Position numbers and translations under genes: made by a program | Notes under the pieces: generated by a model | What the model was told of the DNA's origin: nothing | What the model saw: only the letters and a program-made list of their open reading frames with translations | Database searches by the model: none | NCBI GenBank assembly: GCA_026713285.1 | Contig: JAPOOT010000289.1 | Location: forward strand, 1 to 45,279 | Direction: 5' to 3' | Length of the DNA stretch: 45,279 bases | Source of the DNA: Gemmatimonadota bacterium | GTDB taxonomy: Bacteria; JAAXHH01 | Part shown: positions 8,107 to 16,591 of the stretch, piece by piece | Numbering within the stretch: position 1 is the first letter of the stretch | How the letters are laid out: every line of letters begins with the position of its first letter

Positions 8107-9606
8107 ATGCGACAGACGACGCTATACGCGCATACAAGGTTCCAGATCGCGCCGGTAGACCCGAGGATCTTCGGCGGGTTCCTGGAGCATATCGGCCGGG
8201 CCGTCTACGAGGGCGTGTATGATCCGGACTGCGCGCATGCGGACGAGGACGGATTCCGGAAGGACGTCATGGAGGCCCTCGAACGCCAGTCCATGACCGT
8301 CATGCGGTATCCCGGCGGAAATTTCGTCTCCGGCTACCATTGGATGGACGGCGTGGGCCCCCAGACCCTGCGTCCCACGGTGCGGGAACTCGCCTGGCAG
8401 AGCGTGGAGCCGAACGCCTTCGGAACGGACGAATTCATCCGGCTCTGCCGCAAGATGGACTGGCGGCCCATGCTCACGGTCAACCTTGGAACAGGCTCCC
8501 CCGAGGAAGCCAGGAACTGGGTCGAATATTGCAACTGTCCCGCGGGTACGAGTTACGCCGACCTGCGGGTGAGCAACGGGGAGAAAATGCCCTACGACGT
8601 CGACCTGTGGTGCCTGGGCAACGAGATGGACGGACACTGGCAGCTCGGTCACGTGCCGGCGGACCAGTACGCGATACGGGCCCAGCAGGCCGCGAAGATG
8701 ATGAAGGACGCGGACCGGCGGATCGAACTGGTCGCCTGCGGTTCCTGCTCCGTGGATATGTTCGAAACCTACATGGAATGGGACCGCCAGGTCCTCGACT
8801 ACCTGGGCGATTATGCCGACTACATCAGTCTCCATCGTTACGTGGGCAATCCGGAGGACGACACCCCGGACTACCTGGCGGTCACGAACTCCATCGACCG
8901 GCAAATCGAGGAGATGGACGCGGTTTGCCGTTTCGTTCAGGCAAAGCGAAGAAGCCCCAAACGCGCTTACCTGTGCTTCGACGAATGGAACGTCTGGTAC
9001 AAGAACCACGAAACGGACGGAGAGGGCAAATTCGCCCCGCACCTGGTGGAGGAGATCTACAATCTCGAAGACGCCCTCGTCGTGGCCGGTTTCCTGAACA
9101 GCTTCGTACGCCACGCCGACACGGTTCGCATCGCGAACATAGCCCAGATCGTCAATGTCATCGCCCCGCTGATGACGCGGGGCGACGACCTGCTCGTACA
9201 GTCCATATTCCACCCCTTCACGATGTATGCGAAGCGGCGCGAAGGCACGTCGCTGCGGCTAAGCGTGGATGGCGCAAGCTACAAGAGCGAGCAGTACGGC
9301 CGGGTGAACTACATTGACGCCGCCATGATACAGAACGACAGCGTGCTGAACGTCTTTGTGACGAACCGAAGCACGGACACCGCCGTACCCCTCCGCATCG
9401 TGCTCGAAGACCGGCCGATCGAATCGCTGGTCAGCGCCGAAATCCTTACCGGGGGCGAAGATCCAAAGGCCGCCAATTCGTTCGAGCAGCCGGACCGGGT
9501 CGTCAAGCAGCCGTTCCGGGAGATAAAGATCGCCGGGGGCAGGGTGCAGTGCTTTCTACCCCCGTTGTCCTTCGCGGCCATGACCTTCGAACTCGAGAAA
9601 TGGTAG
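8107..9606 (+). CDS. GH51 alpha-L-arabinofuranosidase
   Basis: Retaining alpha-L-arabinofuranosidase of family GH51, 499 residues, no signal peptide, so intracellular. It releases arabinose from imported arabino-oligosaccharides. The TIM barrel opens with IFGGFLEHIGRAVYEGVYDP and contains MRYPGGNFVSGYHW. The acid/base is Glu173 in CLGNEMDGHW and the nucleophile Glu293 in CFDEWNVWY. The C-terminal beta-sandwich ends at LPPLSFAAMTFEL. The ORF track begins at a GTG at 8098, but AGGGAG at 8091-8096 is spaced correctly only for the ATG at 8107. It heads the sugar-uptake cluster that follows, which supports a role in pentosan side-chain degradation. Confidence 0.93.
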   Translation: MRQTTLYAHTRFQIAPVDPRIFGGFLEHIGRAVYEGVYDPDCAHADEDGFRKDVMEALERQSMTVMRYPGGNFVSGYHWMDGVGPQTLRPTVRELAWQSVEPNAFGTDEFIRLCRKMDWRPMLTVNLGTGSPEEARNWVEYCNCPAGTSYADLRVSNGEKMPYDVDLWCLGNEMDGHWQLGHVPADQYAIRAQQAAKMMKDADRRIELVACGSCSVDMFETYMEWDRQVLDYLGDYADYISLHRYVGNPEDDTPDYLAVTNSIDRQIEEMDAVCRFVQAKRRSPKRAYLCFDEWNVWYKNHETDGEGKFAPHLVEEIYNLEDALVVAGFLNSFVRHADTVRIANIAQIVNVIAPLMTRGDDLLVQSIFHPFTMYAKRREGTSLRLSVDGASYKSEQYGRVNYIDAAMIQNDSVLNVFVTNRSTDTAVPLRIVLEDRPIESLVSAEILTGGEDPKAANSFEQPDRVVKQPFREIKIAGGRVQCFLPPLSFAAMTFELEKW

Positions 9607-9686
9607 TCCGCTGGCCGCGCGTCGGAACAATCCGGAGATCTAAGGTTTCAGTTCCGGCGTGATCTGCACGCTTGCGCAATCTTCCC

Positions 9687-11033
9687 ATGCCAGATATCCC
9701 AGAACGTGACACACTTTCCCGCCGCGCCGCCCTCAGGATCGGCGGCGGCGCCCTGCTCGGCGCGGCCCTGCTCGGCTGCGGAGGGAGCCGGGACGACCGG
9801 ACAGTCCTGCGATTCATGACGGCGCAGACCCTGGAAAAGCACCGGTCCCTCGAGCCGCTCATCGCCGAGTTCATGGAGATCCATCCCGGCATCCGGATCG
9901 AACACGTGAAGGTGCCCTGGGACCAGGCCCATTCGAAGTATCTCACGGCGATCCTCGGCGGCGCGCCTCCCGACGTCATGACCATTCCGAGCTGGTGGGT
10001 GACCGAGTTCCGCGCCATGGGCGCCCTCGAGGACCTCGCCCCGTGGGTCCGGGACTGGCCCCATCTGCAGGGGTATACGGAGCAGGTGAAACGGCTGACC
10101 CGGGCGACCATGGCCTTCGACGGGGACCGGGTCTTCGGCCTGCCCACGGAAGTGGCCGTCCGGTCCATGTTCTATCGCACCGAATGGCTCGAGGAACACG
10201 GACTCGAGCCGGCGCAGACGCGCGAGGAGTGGCGCGCACTGCTCGAGCGGATCACGGATCCGGGCAGACAGCGCTACGGGTACGCCCTCCGCGGCGCCCG
10301 GGGCGGTTTCTGGTCGTGGTGGCCCATCGCCCAGGAATACGCCGGGTCCAACGCGTGGTTCGACGATGACCACCGGTGCATTATAAACAGTCCGGAGCAC
10401 GTGGCGGGACTGTCCTACTGGAACGACCTCTACCAGGACGGGCTCGCACCGCCCGACTCGCTGAACTGGGGTTTCAACGAGCTGGTCCAGGGATTCTGGT
10501 CGGGACTCTGCGGCACGATGGAACAGGATCCGGAGGTGGTCCGGACCTGCCTGGAGCACGGCCTGGACGAAAGTACCCTCACCATCACGGTCATGCCCGC
10601 CGGCCCCAGGGCCCGCGTGGCCCTGTCCGACGGAGGGTATACGTCCATGTCTTCGGCATCTCCTAACAAGGACGAAGCCTGGACCTTTCTCAGCTGGCTG
10701 ATGGCGCCCGAACAGCGGCTTCGGTACTGCAGGGACGTCAACATGATCCCGCCCTTTGCCGAGAACCTCAGGGATCCCGCGTTCGGGCAGGGCCTCTACC
10801 AGTCCTTCGTGGAAATGGTGAGCGATCCGGCGATCATACAGAACTGGTATCCCAACTACCTGCCTGAAATGGGCGAGTTTCTCGAGGTGCGGGTGACCGA
10901 GGAGCACCAGAAGATGCTGCTGAAGAGACAGTCTCCGCGGGACGCTCTCGACCGCCTGGCCGATTTCCTGACCCGTGCCCAGCGGAACTACGTTGACCGT
11001 CACGGCCCGGACACGCCCCGGCCGCCTGTGTAA
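9687..11033 (+). CDS. Sugar ABC transporter substrate-binding lipoprotein (copy 1)
   Basis: Family-1 extracellular solute-binding protein (MalE/UgpB type), 448 residues. The N-terminus has a twin-arginine motif (SRRAAL) and a lipobox LLGAALLGC, so it is probably folded, Tat-exported and lipid-anchored. RFMTAQTLEKHRSLEPLIAEFME and the Trp-rich GFWSWWPIAQEYAG region fit carbohydrate binders. The track starts at a TTG (9672); the ATG at 9687 is preferred. It has a close paralogue immediately downstream, sharing long blocks such as QDPEVVRTCLEHG. Together with the GH51 enzyme and the two permeases it forms an oligosaccharide importer, probably for arabinose-containing sugars (inferred from context). 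Confidence 0.9.
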   Translation: MPDIPERDTLSRRAALRIGGGALLGAALLGCGGSRDDRTVLRFMTAQTLEKHRSLEPLIAEFMEIHPGIRIEHVKVPWDQAHSKYLTAILGGAPPDVMTIPSWWVTEFRAMGALEDLAPWVRDWPHLQGYTEQVKRLTRATMAFDGDRVFGLPTEVAVRSMFYRTEWLEEHGLEPAQTREEWRALLERITDPGRQRYGYALRGARGGFWSWWPIAQEYAGSNAWFDDDHRCIINSPEHVAGLSYWNDLYQDGLAPPDSLNWGFNELVQGFWSGLCGTMEQDPEVVRTCLEHGLDESTLTITVMPAGPRARVALSDGGYTSMSSASPNKDEAWTFLSWLMAPEQRLRYCRDVNMIPPFAENLRDPAFGQGLYQSFVEMVSDPAIIQNWYPNYLPEMGEFLEVRVTEEHQKMLLKRQSPRDALDRLADFLTRAQRNYVDRHGPDTPRPPV

Positions 11034-11095
11034 AGCGGCGGTCCCGCGAGGCCGGCCGCCGGCCTAAAGCAGTGGTCCCGCGAGACCGGCAGCCG
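11034..11095. repeat. Imperfect GC-rich duplication between binding-protein genes
   Basis: GCGGTCCCGCGAGGCCGGC and AGTGGTCCCGCGAGACCGGC lie in tandem in the 90-nt spacer. No protein-coding signal. It belongs to the class of short GC-rich spacer repeats seen elsewhere in the window. Confidence 0.6.
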
Positions 11096-11123
11096 CGACA
11101 GCACAAGGAACAGGACCGATTCG

Positions 11124-12548
11124 ATGCGCCATCACGCGAATCCCGGCTCGAAACCCCGTCGAATTACCCGTCGCGACATGTTGCGGCTCGGTAGCGCGGC
11201 CTTTGCGGGCGCGGCCTTTGTGGGCGCGACCGTCCTCGGCTGCGGCGGCGGAGACGGCCGACGGACCGTCACGGTCTTCAGTCCCATGGGCGAAGTAAAG
11301 AACCTCGCCCTGCGCCGGCAGGTCGAACGCTTCATGGCGTTGCGGGACGACTTGCGCGTGGAGTTGATCCCCGCGCCGTGGGACCAGGGGCACGCCAAGC
11401 TGCTGACCATGATCGCCGGCGGCAACCCGCCCGACGTGATCGCGGCGACGGGACAGTGGATGGCCGAATTCCGGGCCATGGGCGCTATAGAGGACCTGAC
11501 GCCCTGGTACGCGTCGTGGCCGCATCGCGATGCCTTCACGCGTACGGGTCTGCTCCGGTGCGAGAGCAGCATGGCCATCGAGGATGGACGGGTATACGGG
11601 CTGCCGCTGGAACTGACGACGCGGGCCATGTTCTATCGCAGGCGGTGGCTGGACGAGCAGGGCCTGGTACCCGCGGCGACCCGGACCGGGTGGCGCGCGT
11701 TGCTCGAGCGGATCACGGACAGGGACCGTTACGGCTACGCCCTGCGGGGGGCCCGGGGCGGATTCTGGACCTGGTGGCCCATACTGGAGGAGTTCTCCGG
11801 TACGAACGAGTGGTTCGACAGGGATCACAACTGCATTATCAACAGTCCGGCGCACGTGGAAGGGCTGACCTACTGGAACGACATTTACCAGGACGGCCTG
11901 GCGCCGGTGGACTCGGTGAACTGGGGCTACAACGAACTGGTGCAGGGTTTCTGGTCCGGGGTCTGCGGTTGCATCGAACAAGACCCTGAAGTGGTGCGCA
12001 CCTGCCTGGAACACGGCATGGACGAATCGACCCTGGTTACCGCCGCCATGCCGGCCGGTCCCCGGGCCCACGTGGCTTCCAACGACATCTGGATCCTCTC
12101 GATCTCAAGCGCCGCGAAGAATACGGACGACGCCCTGGCGTTTTACGAATGGATGATGTCGCCGGAACAGCTCATCGCCTACAGCAAGGACGCGAGCGTA
12201 CTTCCTACGGTGAAGCAGGGCATGGACGACCCCTATTTCGGCCAGGGATTCCTGCAGCCGTTCATGGACATGGCCACCGATACGAGGTTCCTGCAAAACT
12301 GGTACCCGAGCTACCTGCCCGAAATGGGCGAATTCATCGAGGTGCTGGTCACCGAGGAACAGCAGAAGATGCTCCTGGGAAGGCAGTCTCCGCGGGAAAC
12401 GCTCGACCGGCTGGCAGACTTCCTGGACCGGGCCCAGCGGCGTCACGTGGATCGGCACGGTCCCGATACACCCAGGCCACCCAGGCCGTCCGATACGCCG
12501 GAACCGTCCGTGCCGTCCGAACCGTCCGGTACGTCCCGGCCGTCTTAG
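11124..12548 (+). CDS. Sugar ABC transporter substrate-binding lipoprotein (copy 2)
   Basis: Paralogue of the preceding gene, 474 residues, with its own Tat motif (TRRDML) and lipobox (FVGATVLGC). AAGGAACAGGA precedes the ATG. The two copies align almost without gaps through the binding domain (YGYALRGARGGFW, NSPAHVEGLTYWND, NELVQGFWSGVCG), so they arose by tandem duplication. They probably present related but different sugars to one permease pair. Copy 2 carries an extra C-terminal tail of about 20 residues, DTPRPPRPSDTPEPSVPSEP and on, built from CCGTCCG-like DNA repeats that copy 1 lacks. Confidence 0.9.
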   Translation: MRHHANPGSKPRRITRRDMLRLGSAAFAGAAFVGATVLGCGGGDGRRTVTVFSPMGEVKNLALRRQVERFMALRDDLRVELIPAPWDQGHAKLLTMIAGGNPPDVIAATGQWMAEFRAMGAIEDLTPWYASWPHRDAFTRTGLLRCESSMAIEDGRVYGLPLELTTRAMFYRRRWLDEQGLVPAATRTGWRALLERITDRDRYGYALRGARGGFWTWWPILEEFSGTNEWFDRDHNCIINSPAHVEGLTYWNDIYQDGLAPVDSVNWGYNELVQGFWSGVCGCIEQDPEVVRTCLEHGMDESTLVTAAMPAGPRAHVASNDIWILSISSAAKNTDDALAFYEWMMSPEQLIAYSKDASVLPTVKQGMDDPYFGQGFLQPFMDMATDTRFLQNWYPSYLPEMGEFIEVLVTEEQQKMLLGRQSPRETLDRLADFLDRAQRRHVDRHGPDTPRPPRPSDTPEPSVPSEPSGTSRPS

Positions 12549-12584
12549 CCACCCGGGCCGAACGGCACCCTGAAACCCCACGCC

Positions 12585-13466
12585 ATGAAAAAAGCCGAAC
12601 CCTATCTGCTCCTGACGCCGGCCTACCTGCTCATCGCGGGATTCCTGTTCTACCCCATGGCCACGGTGTTCCTGCTATCGCTACGGGAATACCAGCTCAT
12701 GGATCCACTCAATACGCCCTTCGTCGGGCTGGACCAGTACGCCGCCATGGCGGGAGACGAGTACTTCTGGCGGAGTCTGTGGAATTCCGTGGTCTGGGTG
12801 GTCGTATCGTTGTTCTTCCAGTTCCTGCTCGGATTCTGTCTGGCGCTGCTGCTTAACAGCACGCGGTTCTGGGGAAGGGGGATCTTCCAGGCAATTGTTT
12901 TCGCCCCGTGGGCGGTATCGGGCTTCCTGATCGCCATCATCTGGGCATGGCTGCTGAACGGGGAATTCGGGCTGGTCAACGACCTACTCATCCGGACCGG
13001 ACTGGTGGATCAGAAAATCGGGTTTCTGTCTCGCGGGGAGACGGCACTCCTCTCCTGCGTGCTGGCCAATATCTGGTTCGGGGTCACCTTCTTCGCCGTC
13101 ATGCTCTTCGCCGCCCTGCAGGCCATCCCGCCGAGTCTTTACGAAGCGGCCGACATGGATGGCGCCACGGCCTGGCAGTCCTTCTGGCGCGTCACCGCGC
13201 CCATGGTGAAACCGGCGATCGTCATCACAGTACTTCTGCGGGCGATCTGGATATTCAACTGGGCGGACCTCATCTGGGTCATGACCGGGGGCGGTCCGGC
13301 CGGGGCGTCCCGGACCCTGTCCCTCTATGTTTTCCAGAAGGCCTTCCTGGGGCTGGACTTCGGGTATTCGGCCGCACTGGGCGTGGCGTTGACCGTAGTC
13401 TCCCTGGTCTTCACCGCCGTTTTCCTCCGGGCAACGAGGTTTTACGGCGACGAGGCCGCCCTGTGA
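12585..13466 (+). CDS. Sugar ABC transporter permease, MalF/UgpA type
   Basis: Inner-membrane permease of the carbohydrate uptake family CUT1, 293 residues, six predicted transmembrane helices starting at PYLLLTPAYLLIAGFLFYPM. The EAA loop that docks the ATPase is present as YEAADMDGATAWQSFWRVTAPM. It begins 36 nt after the second binding protein and is followed 10 nt later by its partner permease, so all belong to one operon. No ATPase gene is in the cluster; a shared MsmK/UgpC-type ATPase encoded elsewhere must energise it. Confidence 0.92.
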   Translation: MKKAEPYLLLTPAYLLIAGFLFYPMATVFLLSLREYQLMDPLNTPFVGLDQYAAMAGDEYFWRSLWNSVVWVVVSLFFQFLLGFCLALLLNSTRFWGRGIFQAIVFAPWAVSGFLIAIIWAWLLNGEFGLVNDLLIRTGLVDQKIGFLSRGETALLSCVLANIWFGVTFFAVMLFAALQAIPPSLYEAADMDGATAWQSFWRVTAPMVKPAIVITVLLRAIWIFNWADLIWVMTGGGPAGASRTLSLYVFQKAFLGLDFGYSAALGVALTVVSLVFTAVFLRATRFYGDEAAL

Positions 13467-13476
13467 GGAATGGAAG

Positions 13477-14310
13477 ATGATCCGGACGCAACCATTGCGC
13501 CGCCTGCTGCAGGTCGCCGGACTGAGCGCGTTTTTTGTCTTTGCGGTCTTCCCAGTGTACTGGATGGTGGTCACTTCGCTGACGCCGGAGAAGGATCTTT
13601 TCGTCTGGCCCCTGAAGTATTTCCCATCAGCGCCCACGCTGGAACACTACGCCGCGGCCTTCCTCCGCACCGACATTCCCCGGTTCTTCACCAACAGCAT
13701 CATGGTCGCCAGTCTGGCCTCGGCCTGTACGTTGACCGTATCCGTGATGGGAGGCTACGCCCTCGCGCGCTACCGTTTCCGGGGCCGGAAGGTCACGCTC
13801 CTGATGTTCCTGGCGACCCAGATGATGCCCGTGGTGGTGCTGATCGTCCCGCTCTTCATCATCTTCCGGATGCTCGGTCTGCTCAACACGCTCTACAGCC
13901 TGATGATCGTTTACACCGTGCTGAACATCCCCTTCTGCACGCTCATGATGCAGGGTTTCTTCGCGGGCGTCCCGTCGGAACTCGAAGAGGCCGCCATGGT
14001 GGACGGGTGCAACCGGATGGGTGCGATCCTGCGCGTGGCCGTGCCGCTGACCCGGCCCGGCCTGATCGCGACCTTTCTGTTCGCGTTCATCGGCGCATGG
14101 AATGAACTGCTCTTCGCGGTGATGTTCCTGAACTCGGAATCCACTTTCACTCTGCCCGTCGGCCTGTACAACTTCATCAGCAAGTACGACATACACTGGG
14201 GACGCATGATGGCCGGCGCCACCCTGGCGCTGCTTCCGGCGCTGGCCGTGTTCGCCTTCGTACAGCGGTATATGGTGCGGGGGCTGGCCCTGGGGGCGGT
14301 GAAAGGATAG
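13477..14310 (+). CDS. Sugar ABC transporter permease, MalG/UgpE type
   Basis: Second CUT1 permease, 277 residues, with AGGAATGGAAG as ribosome site before the ATG. It has six membrane helices, a LTPEKDLFVWPLKYFPSAPT periplasmic loop typical of MalG/UgpE, and the EAA loop LEEAAMVDGCNRMGAILRV. It is the last gene of the arabinofuranosidase-transporter cluster and converges on an exported protein gene on the opposite strand. Confidence 0.92.
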   Translation: MIRTQPLRRLLQVAGLSAFFVFAVFPVYWMVVTSLTPEKDLFVWPLKYFPSAPTLEHYAAAFLRTDIPRFFTNSIMVASLASACTLTVSVMGGYALARYRFRGRKVTLLMFLATQMMPVVVLIVPLFIIFRMLGLLNTLYSLMIVYTVLNIPFCTLMMQGFFAGVPSELEEAAMVDGCNRMGAILRVAVPLTRPGLIATFLFAFIGAWNELLFAVMFLNSESTFTLPVGLYNFISKYDIHWGRMMAGATLALLPALAVFAFVQRYMVRGLALGAVKG

Positions 14311-14400
14311 CGGACCAGGGAGAGCAGGATCAGGCCAACTGGATCGGGATAGCGGAATCGGTGGAGCAGGGTCAGGGCAGCAGGATCGGGCGGACCCACA
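14311..14400. repeat. Degenerate GC-rich repeats at convergent gene ends
   Basis: The spacer and the adjacent 3' end contain repeated words GAGCAGGATCAGG, GGATCGGGATAGCGG, GAGCAGGGTCAGGGCAGCAGGATCGGG. These look like short, shuffled tandem units. No terminator hairpin with a T-run is visible. Confidence 0.5.
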
Positions 14401-15172
14401 CGAGATAAACCTGTCCGCCGGAACGGATCGCCTGGTGTTCGGTCAGCACACGGTATGCTTCGCGGGCCGGTGATCCGGAGAGCGTGCGGTATCCGCGCGG
14501 GCGATTCCCCTTCACCTCGGCCAGGTCAATCGAATCCAGCGGCCAGTCCACGGCTTCGCCGGCCTGGTCCGCCATGTACCGGGGCAGCTTCTGCACGGCG
14601 ATCTCGACGCGATCGGGAACGAAGGGTTCCGCCCTTGGATGGGTGAATCCTGCGAGGAACAGGTTGAACTTGTACATGGATCTCCACGCCGGGGCGATCA
14701 CTTCGTTGCCGGAACGGGCCTCGAGCAACGCGGGCGAGTAGGTGTGAAGGCTTGGGGGTGCGTGCATTCCGATCCAGATGGTCACCTTGTCGTTGTCTTC
14801 CCGAAAAGGTTTCTGTATGCTCTGGGCATAGGGTAATTCATTATCGAGCCATTCGTTGGTCAGGCTCGTAAGGCCGAAGCTGCTCTGCAGGATCACGTAC
14901 AGTCCGGCAACCTCATGTTCTTCCAGCTGGACCTGCCGGTGGAGCGCATCGGCATCGTCGTCCCGAAATACGACAATTCCATTTCCGTAGATCACGATCT
15001 GCGGTGTACGCGAAAGAAAAACCTTGTGTACGGTGGTCGATGCGCGGACTACTTTACGCCAGATCGCCGGGTCGACATTGGATCCGTGAACCTCACCGGC
15101 CTTCAGGATCCCCGCCAGCAGGAGCAGGAGGCCGGGGACCAGGTTTCTGAGCGTACGTTGGACGCTATTCAT
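14372..15172 (-). CDS. Exported protein of unknown function
   Basis: 266-residue protein with an N-terminal signal sequence (LVPGLLLLLAGILKAG). I do not recognise a named family. The stretch TPQIVIYGNGIVVFRDDDAD resembles the FxLYGDGxVI strand seen in several uncharacterised secreted proteins, followed by QVQLEEHEVAGLYVILQSSFG. Four-residue overlap with a doubtful short upstream frame (15169-15360) is probably chance. It lies alone on the minus strand, convergent with the sugar permease gene. Periplasmic or secreted location is likely; function unknown. Confidence 0.7.
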   Translation of the reverse strand: MNSVQRTLRNLVPGLLLLLAGILKAGEVHGSNVDPAIWRKVVRASTTVHKVFLSRTPQIVIYGNGIVVFRDDDADALHRQVQLEEHEVAGLYVILQSSFGLTSLTNEWLDNELPYAQSIQKPFREDNDKVTIWIGMHAPPSLHTYSPALLEARSGNEVIAPAWRSMYKFNLFLAGFTHPRAEPFVPDRVEIAVQKLPRYMADQAGEAVDWPLDSIDLAEVKGNRPRGYRTLSGSPAREAYRVLTEHQAIRSGGQVYLVWVRPILLP

Positions 15173-15216
15173 AGACTGTTTTCTCGATCTTCGACTGTTT
15201 CTTCGATTTCATTCCT

Positions 15217-15375
15217 ATGCGATGCAACCGCTGCAACCGATCCATGGACGAGGCAAAGCGCAGTTTTCACAAGCAGCGCAAGTGGCGGTGCCCTTCCTGC
15301 GGCCGCATCAGGTTCCAGCGCGCCAGGTCCAGGGGCCGGACCGCCCGGTCCGAGAAACACCGCCGCGGAGACTGA
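15217..15375 (+). CDS. Small zinc-ribbon protein, missed by the ORF track
   Basis: An ATG-initiated frame of 52 residues, below the ORF-track cutoff, reading MRCNRCNRSMD, then RKWRCPSCGRIRF, and ending in a basic tail RSRGRTARSEKHRRGD. Two CxxC pairs 22 residues apart and the WRCPSCGR knuckle are what a zinc ribbon looks like. The basic tail suggests nucleic-acid or ribosome contact (inference). No convincing ribosome site precedes it, and it lies on the plus strand between two minus-strand genes, overlapping a low-complexity antisense frame. Both facts lower the confidence. Confidence 0.5.
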   Translation: MRCNRCNRSMDEAKRSFHKQRKWRCPSCGRIRFQRARSRGRTARSEKHRRGD

Positions 15376-15400
15376 ATGTCCCGGGCGATTTCCTGCCGCA

Positions 15401-16324
15401 TCATGGGTTCAACTGCTCCATACGCTTTTCATAGGTAGACTTGTGCGCGGGATCGATCTCCATGAGCACTTCGTAGGCTTCCTTGGAAGGTTCCGCATCG
15501 GGGACTTCCGTGGGTGATTCCGCGCTGAATACGTCCGCCAGTTGCAGGTAATGGGCGTTCAGAAACTCCTTAAGACGCTCGTCCCTCGCGTTCTTTTTGT
15601 GAAGTTCGGCCATCAAATCCACGGCCTCGCGGCATAACGTCCGGGCCTCCACAAGCTTGTTTGCCTTCTGTGCCGCCAGCCCGCGGTAATACCGGTTACG
15701 GATCAGGCGATAAGGCCTGTAGTCATCTGCCAGAATGCCGTCGATCAGGTCGAGCCGTTCGTCCCAGCCCCGCTGAAACTCGCGGCTGAACCGTCCGTCC
15801 ACCGCGATGGCATTGGCGCGCTGGAAATGGCTGTCGCCGCCGAATTCCGTGTACTTGTCCAACTCGTGTCCGATCATGATGTGAACGTAGTAATCGATCA
15901 GCCACGTCAGGCCGTTGAACTGTTGATCGTCGTGCTGAAGCAGGTCCTCCCGTTCGTACTCGAATAGCCACCACCGGTCCAGGTATTTCAGGTCGGTACC
16001 GCTGTACACGGTCAGGCGCGAGCCGTACTGGGTCTTTACCGCGCTGCCGAGAAATGCCAGGATGGCTTCGAATCCCACGTGAACCGGCTCGGGAAGGTCT
16101 TCTTCCAGCCAGTCCCATTCTTCGATATAGTCGGTCATTGAACGGGAGAAGTCCGCCATGTGCTCGCGGTGCAGAACGGGCAGGGCTTCCAGGTGCACCA
16201 TGATCTCGGCTTCCACCTGCTGCCCGCTGGCTTCGTGCCACGGAAACACCGCCAGCCAGAGCGCCAACGCGCAGGTCCGTATCCACGCGCGATGTGGGGT
16301 TCTCCAATGTAGCGGCGAATCCAT
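15401..16324 (-). CDS. Exported DUF4835 (PorD-like) family protein
   Basis: 307-residue protein with signal peptide (ALALWLAVFPWHEASGQ), matching the DUF4835/PorD architecture. It has an N-terminal beta-rich part, then the helical YYVHIMIGHELDKYTEFGGD / FQRANAIAVDGRFS / GWDERLDLIDGILADDYRPY series and a C-terminal EVLMEIDPAHKSTYEKRM. In Bacteroidota PorD is linked to type IX secretion and gliding; here no other T9SS gene is visible. The ORF track gives a 1042-residue frame whose first 735 residues are antisense to the radical SAM gene. I start at the ATG at 16324 (ACGGAAG upstream); an ATG at 16354 is an alternative. It is expressed from a promoter divergent from the radical SAM gene. Confidence 0.75.
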   Translation of the reverse strand: MDSPLHWRTPHRAWIRTCALALWLAVFPWHEASGQQVEAEIMVHLEALPVLHREHMADFSRSMTDYIEEWDWLEEDLPEPVHVGFEAILAFLGSAVKTQYGSRLTVYSGTDLKYLDRWWLFEYEREDLLQHDDQQFNGLTWLIDYYVHIMIGHELDKYTEFGGDSHFQRANAIAVDGRFSREFQRGWDERLDLIDGILADDYRPYRLIRNRYYRGLAAQKANKLVEARTLCREAVDLMAELHKKNARDERLKEFLNAHYLQLADVFSAESPTEVPDAEPSKEAYEVLMEIDPAHKSTYEKRMEQLNP

Positions 16325-16373
16325 ATGCGTGCTTCCGTTATCCAGGGTTCCCATTCGGTCGTCTTTCGTCGGA

Positions 16374-16402
16374 AAGCTAACCGCGGGGACGCGGCATGTC
16401 AA
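16374..16402 (-). promoter_or_regulatory. sigma70-type promoter for DUF4835 gene
   Basis: On the minus strand TTGACA (16402-16397), 17-bp spacer, TAGCTT (16379-16374). It predicts a start site about 40 nt before the ATG at 16324 and is divergent from the radical SAM promoter 60 bp away. Confidence 0.6.
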
Positions 16403-16460
16403 GCCTATCCCGCGCCCGCGCGTCGCGTACGGATCCCACGCGCTCCCACAGGCGCTGGCC

Positions 16461-16489
16461 TTGACACCCGGGTCCCGGTGCTGTATTTT
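16461..16489 (+). promoter_or_regulatory. sigma70-type promoter for radical SAM gene
   Basis: TTGACA (16461-16466), 17-bp spacer, TATTTT (16484-16489). The transcript would start near 16496, upstream of both candidate start codons. Confidence 0.65.
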
Positions 16490-16591
16490 GGCCGTCCGTA
16501 GTGGATACAGGCACGATTGAGCGGCGCGGTGCGGCGGCGGCGACCGGCCCGGCCTGAATACGCGGCCGATCAGCGCTTTCTGGAAAGGTAC

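Noticed and set aside
15169-15360. 63-residue minus-strand ORF overlapping the next start by 4 nt
   Set aside because: GTG start without ribosome site, low-complexity Gly/Pro/Ala peptide, and it is antisense to a frame with two CxxC motifs.
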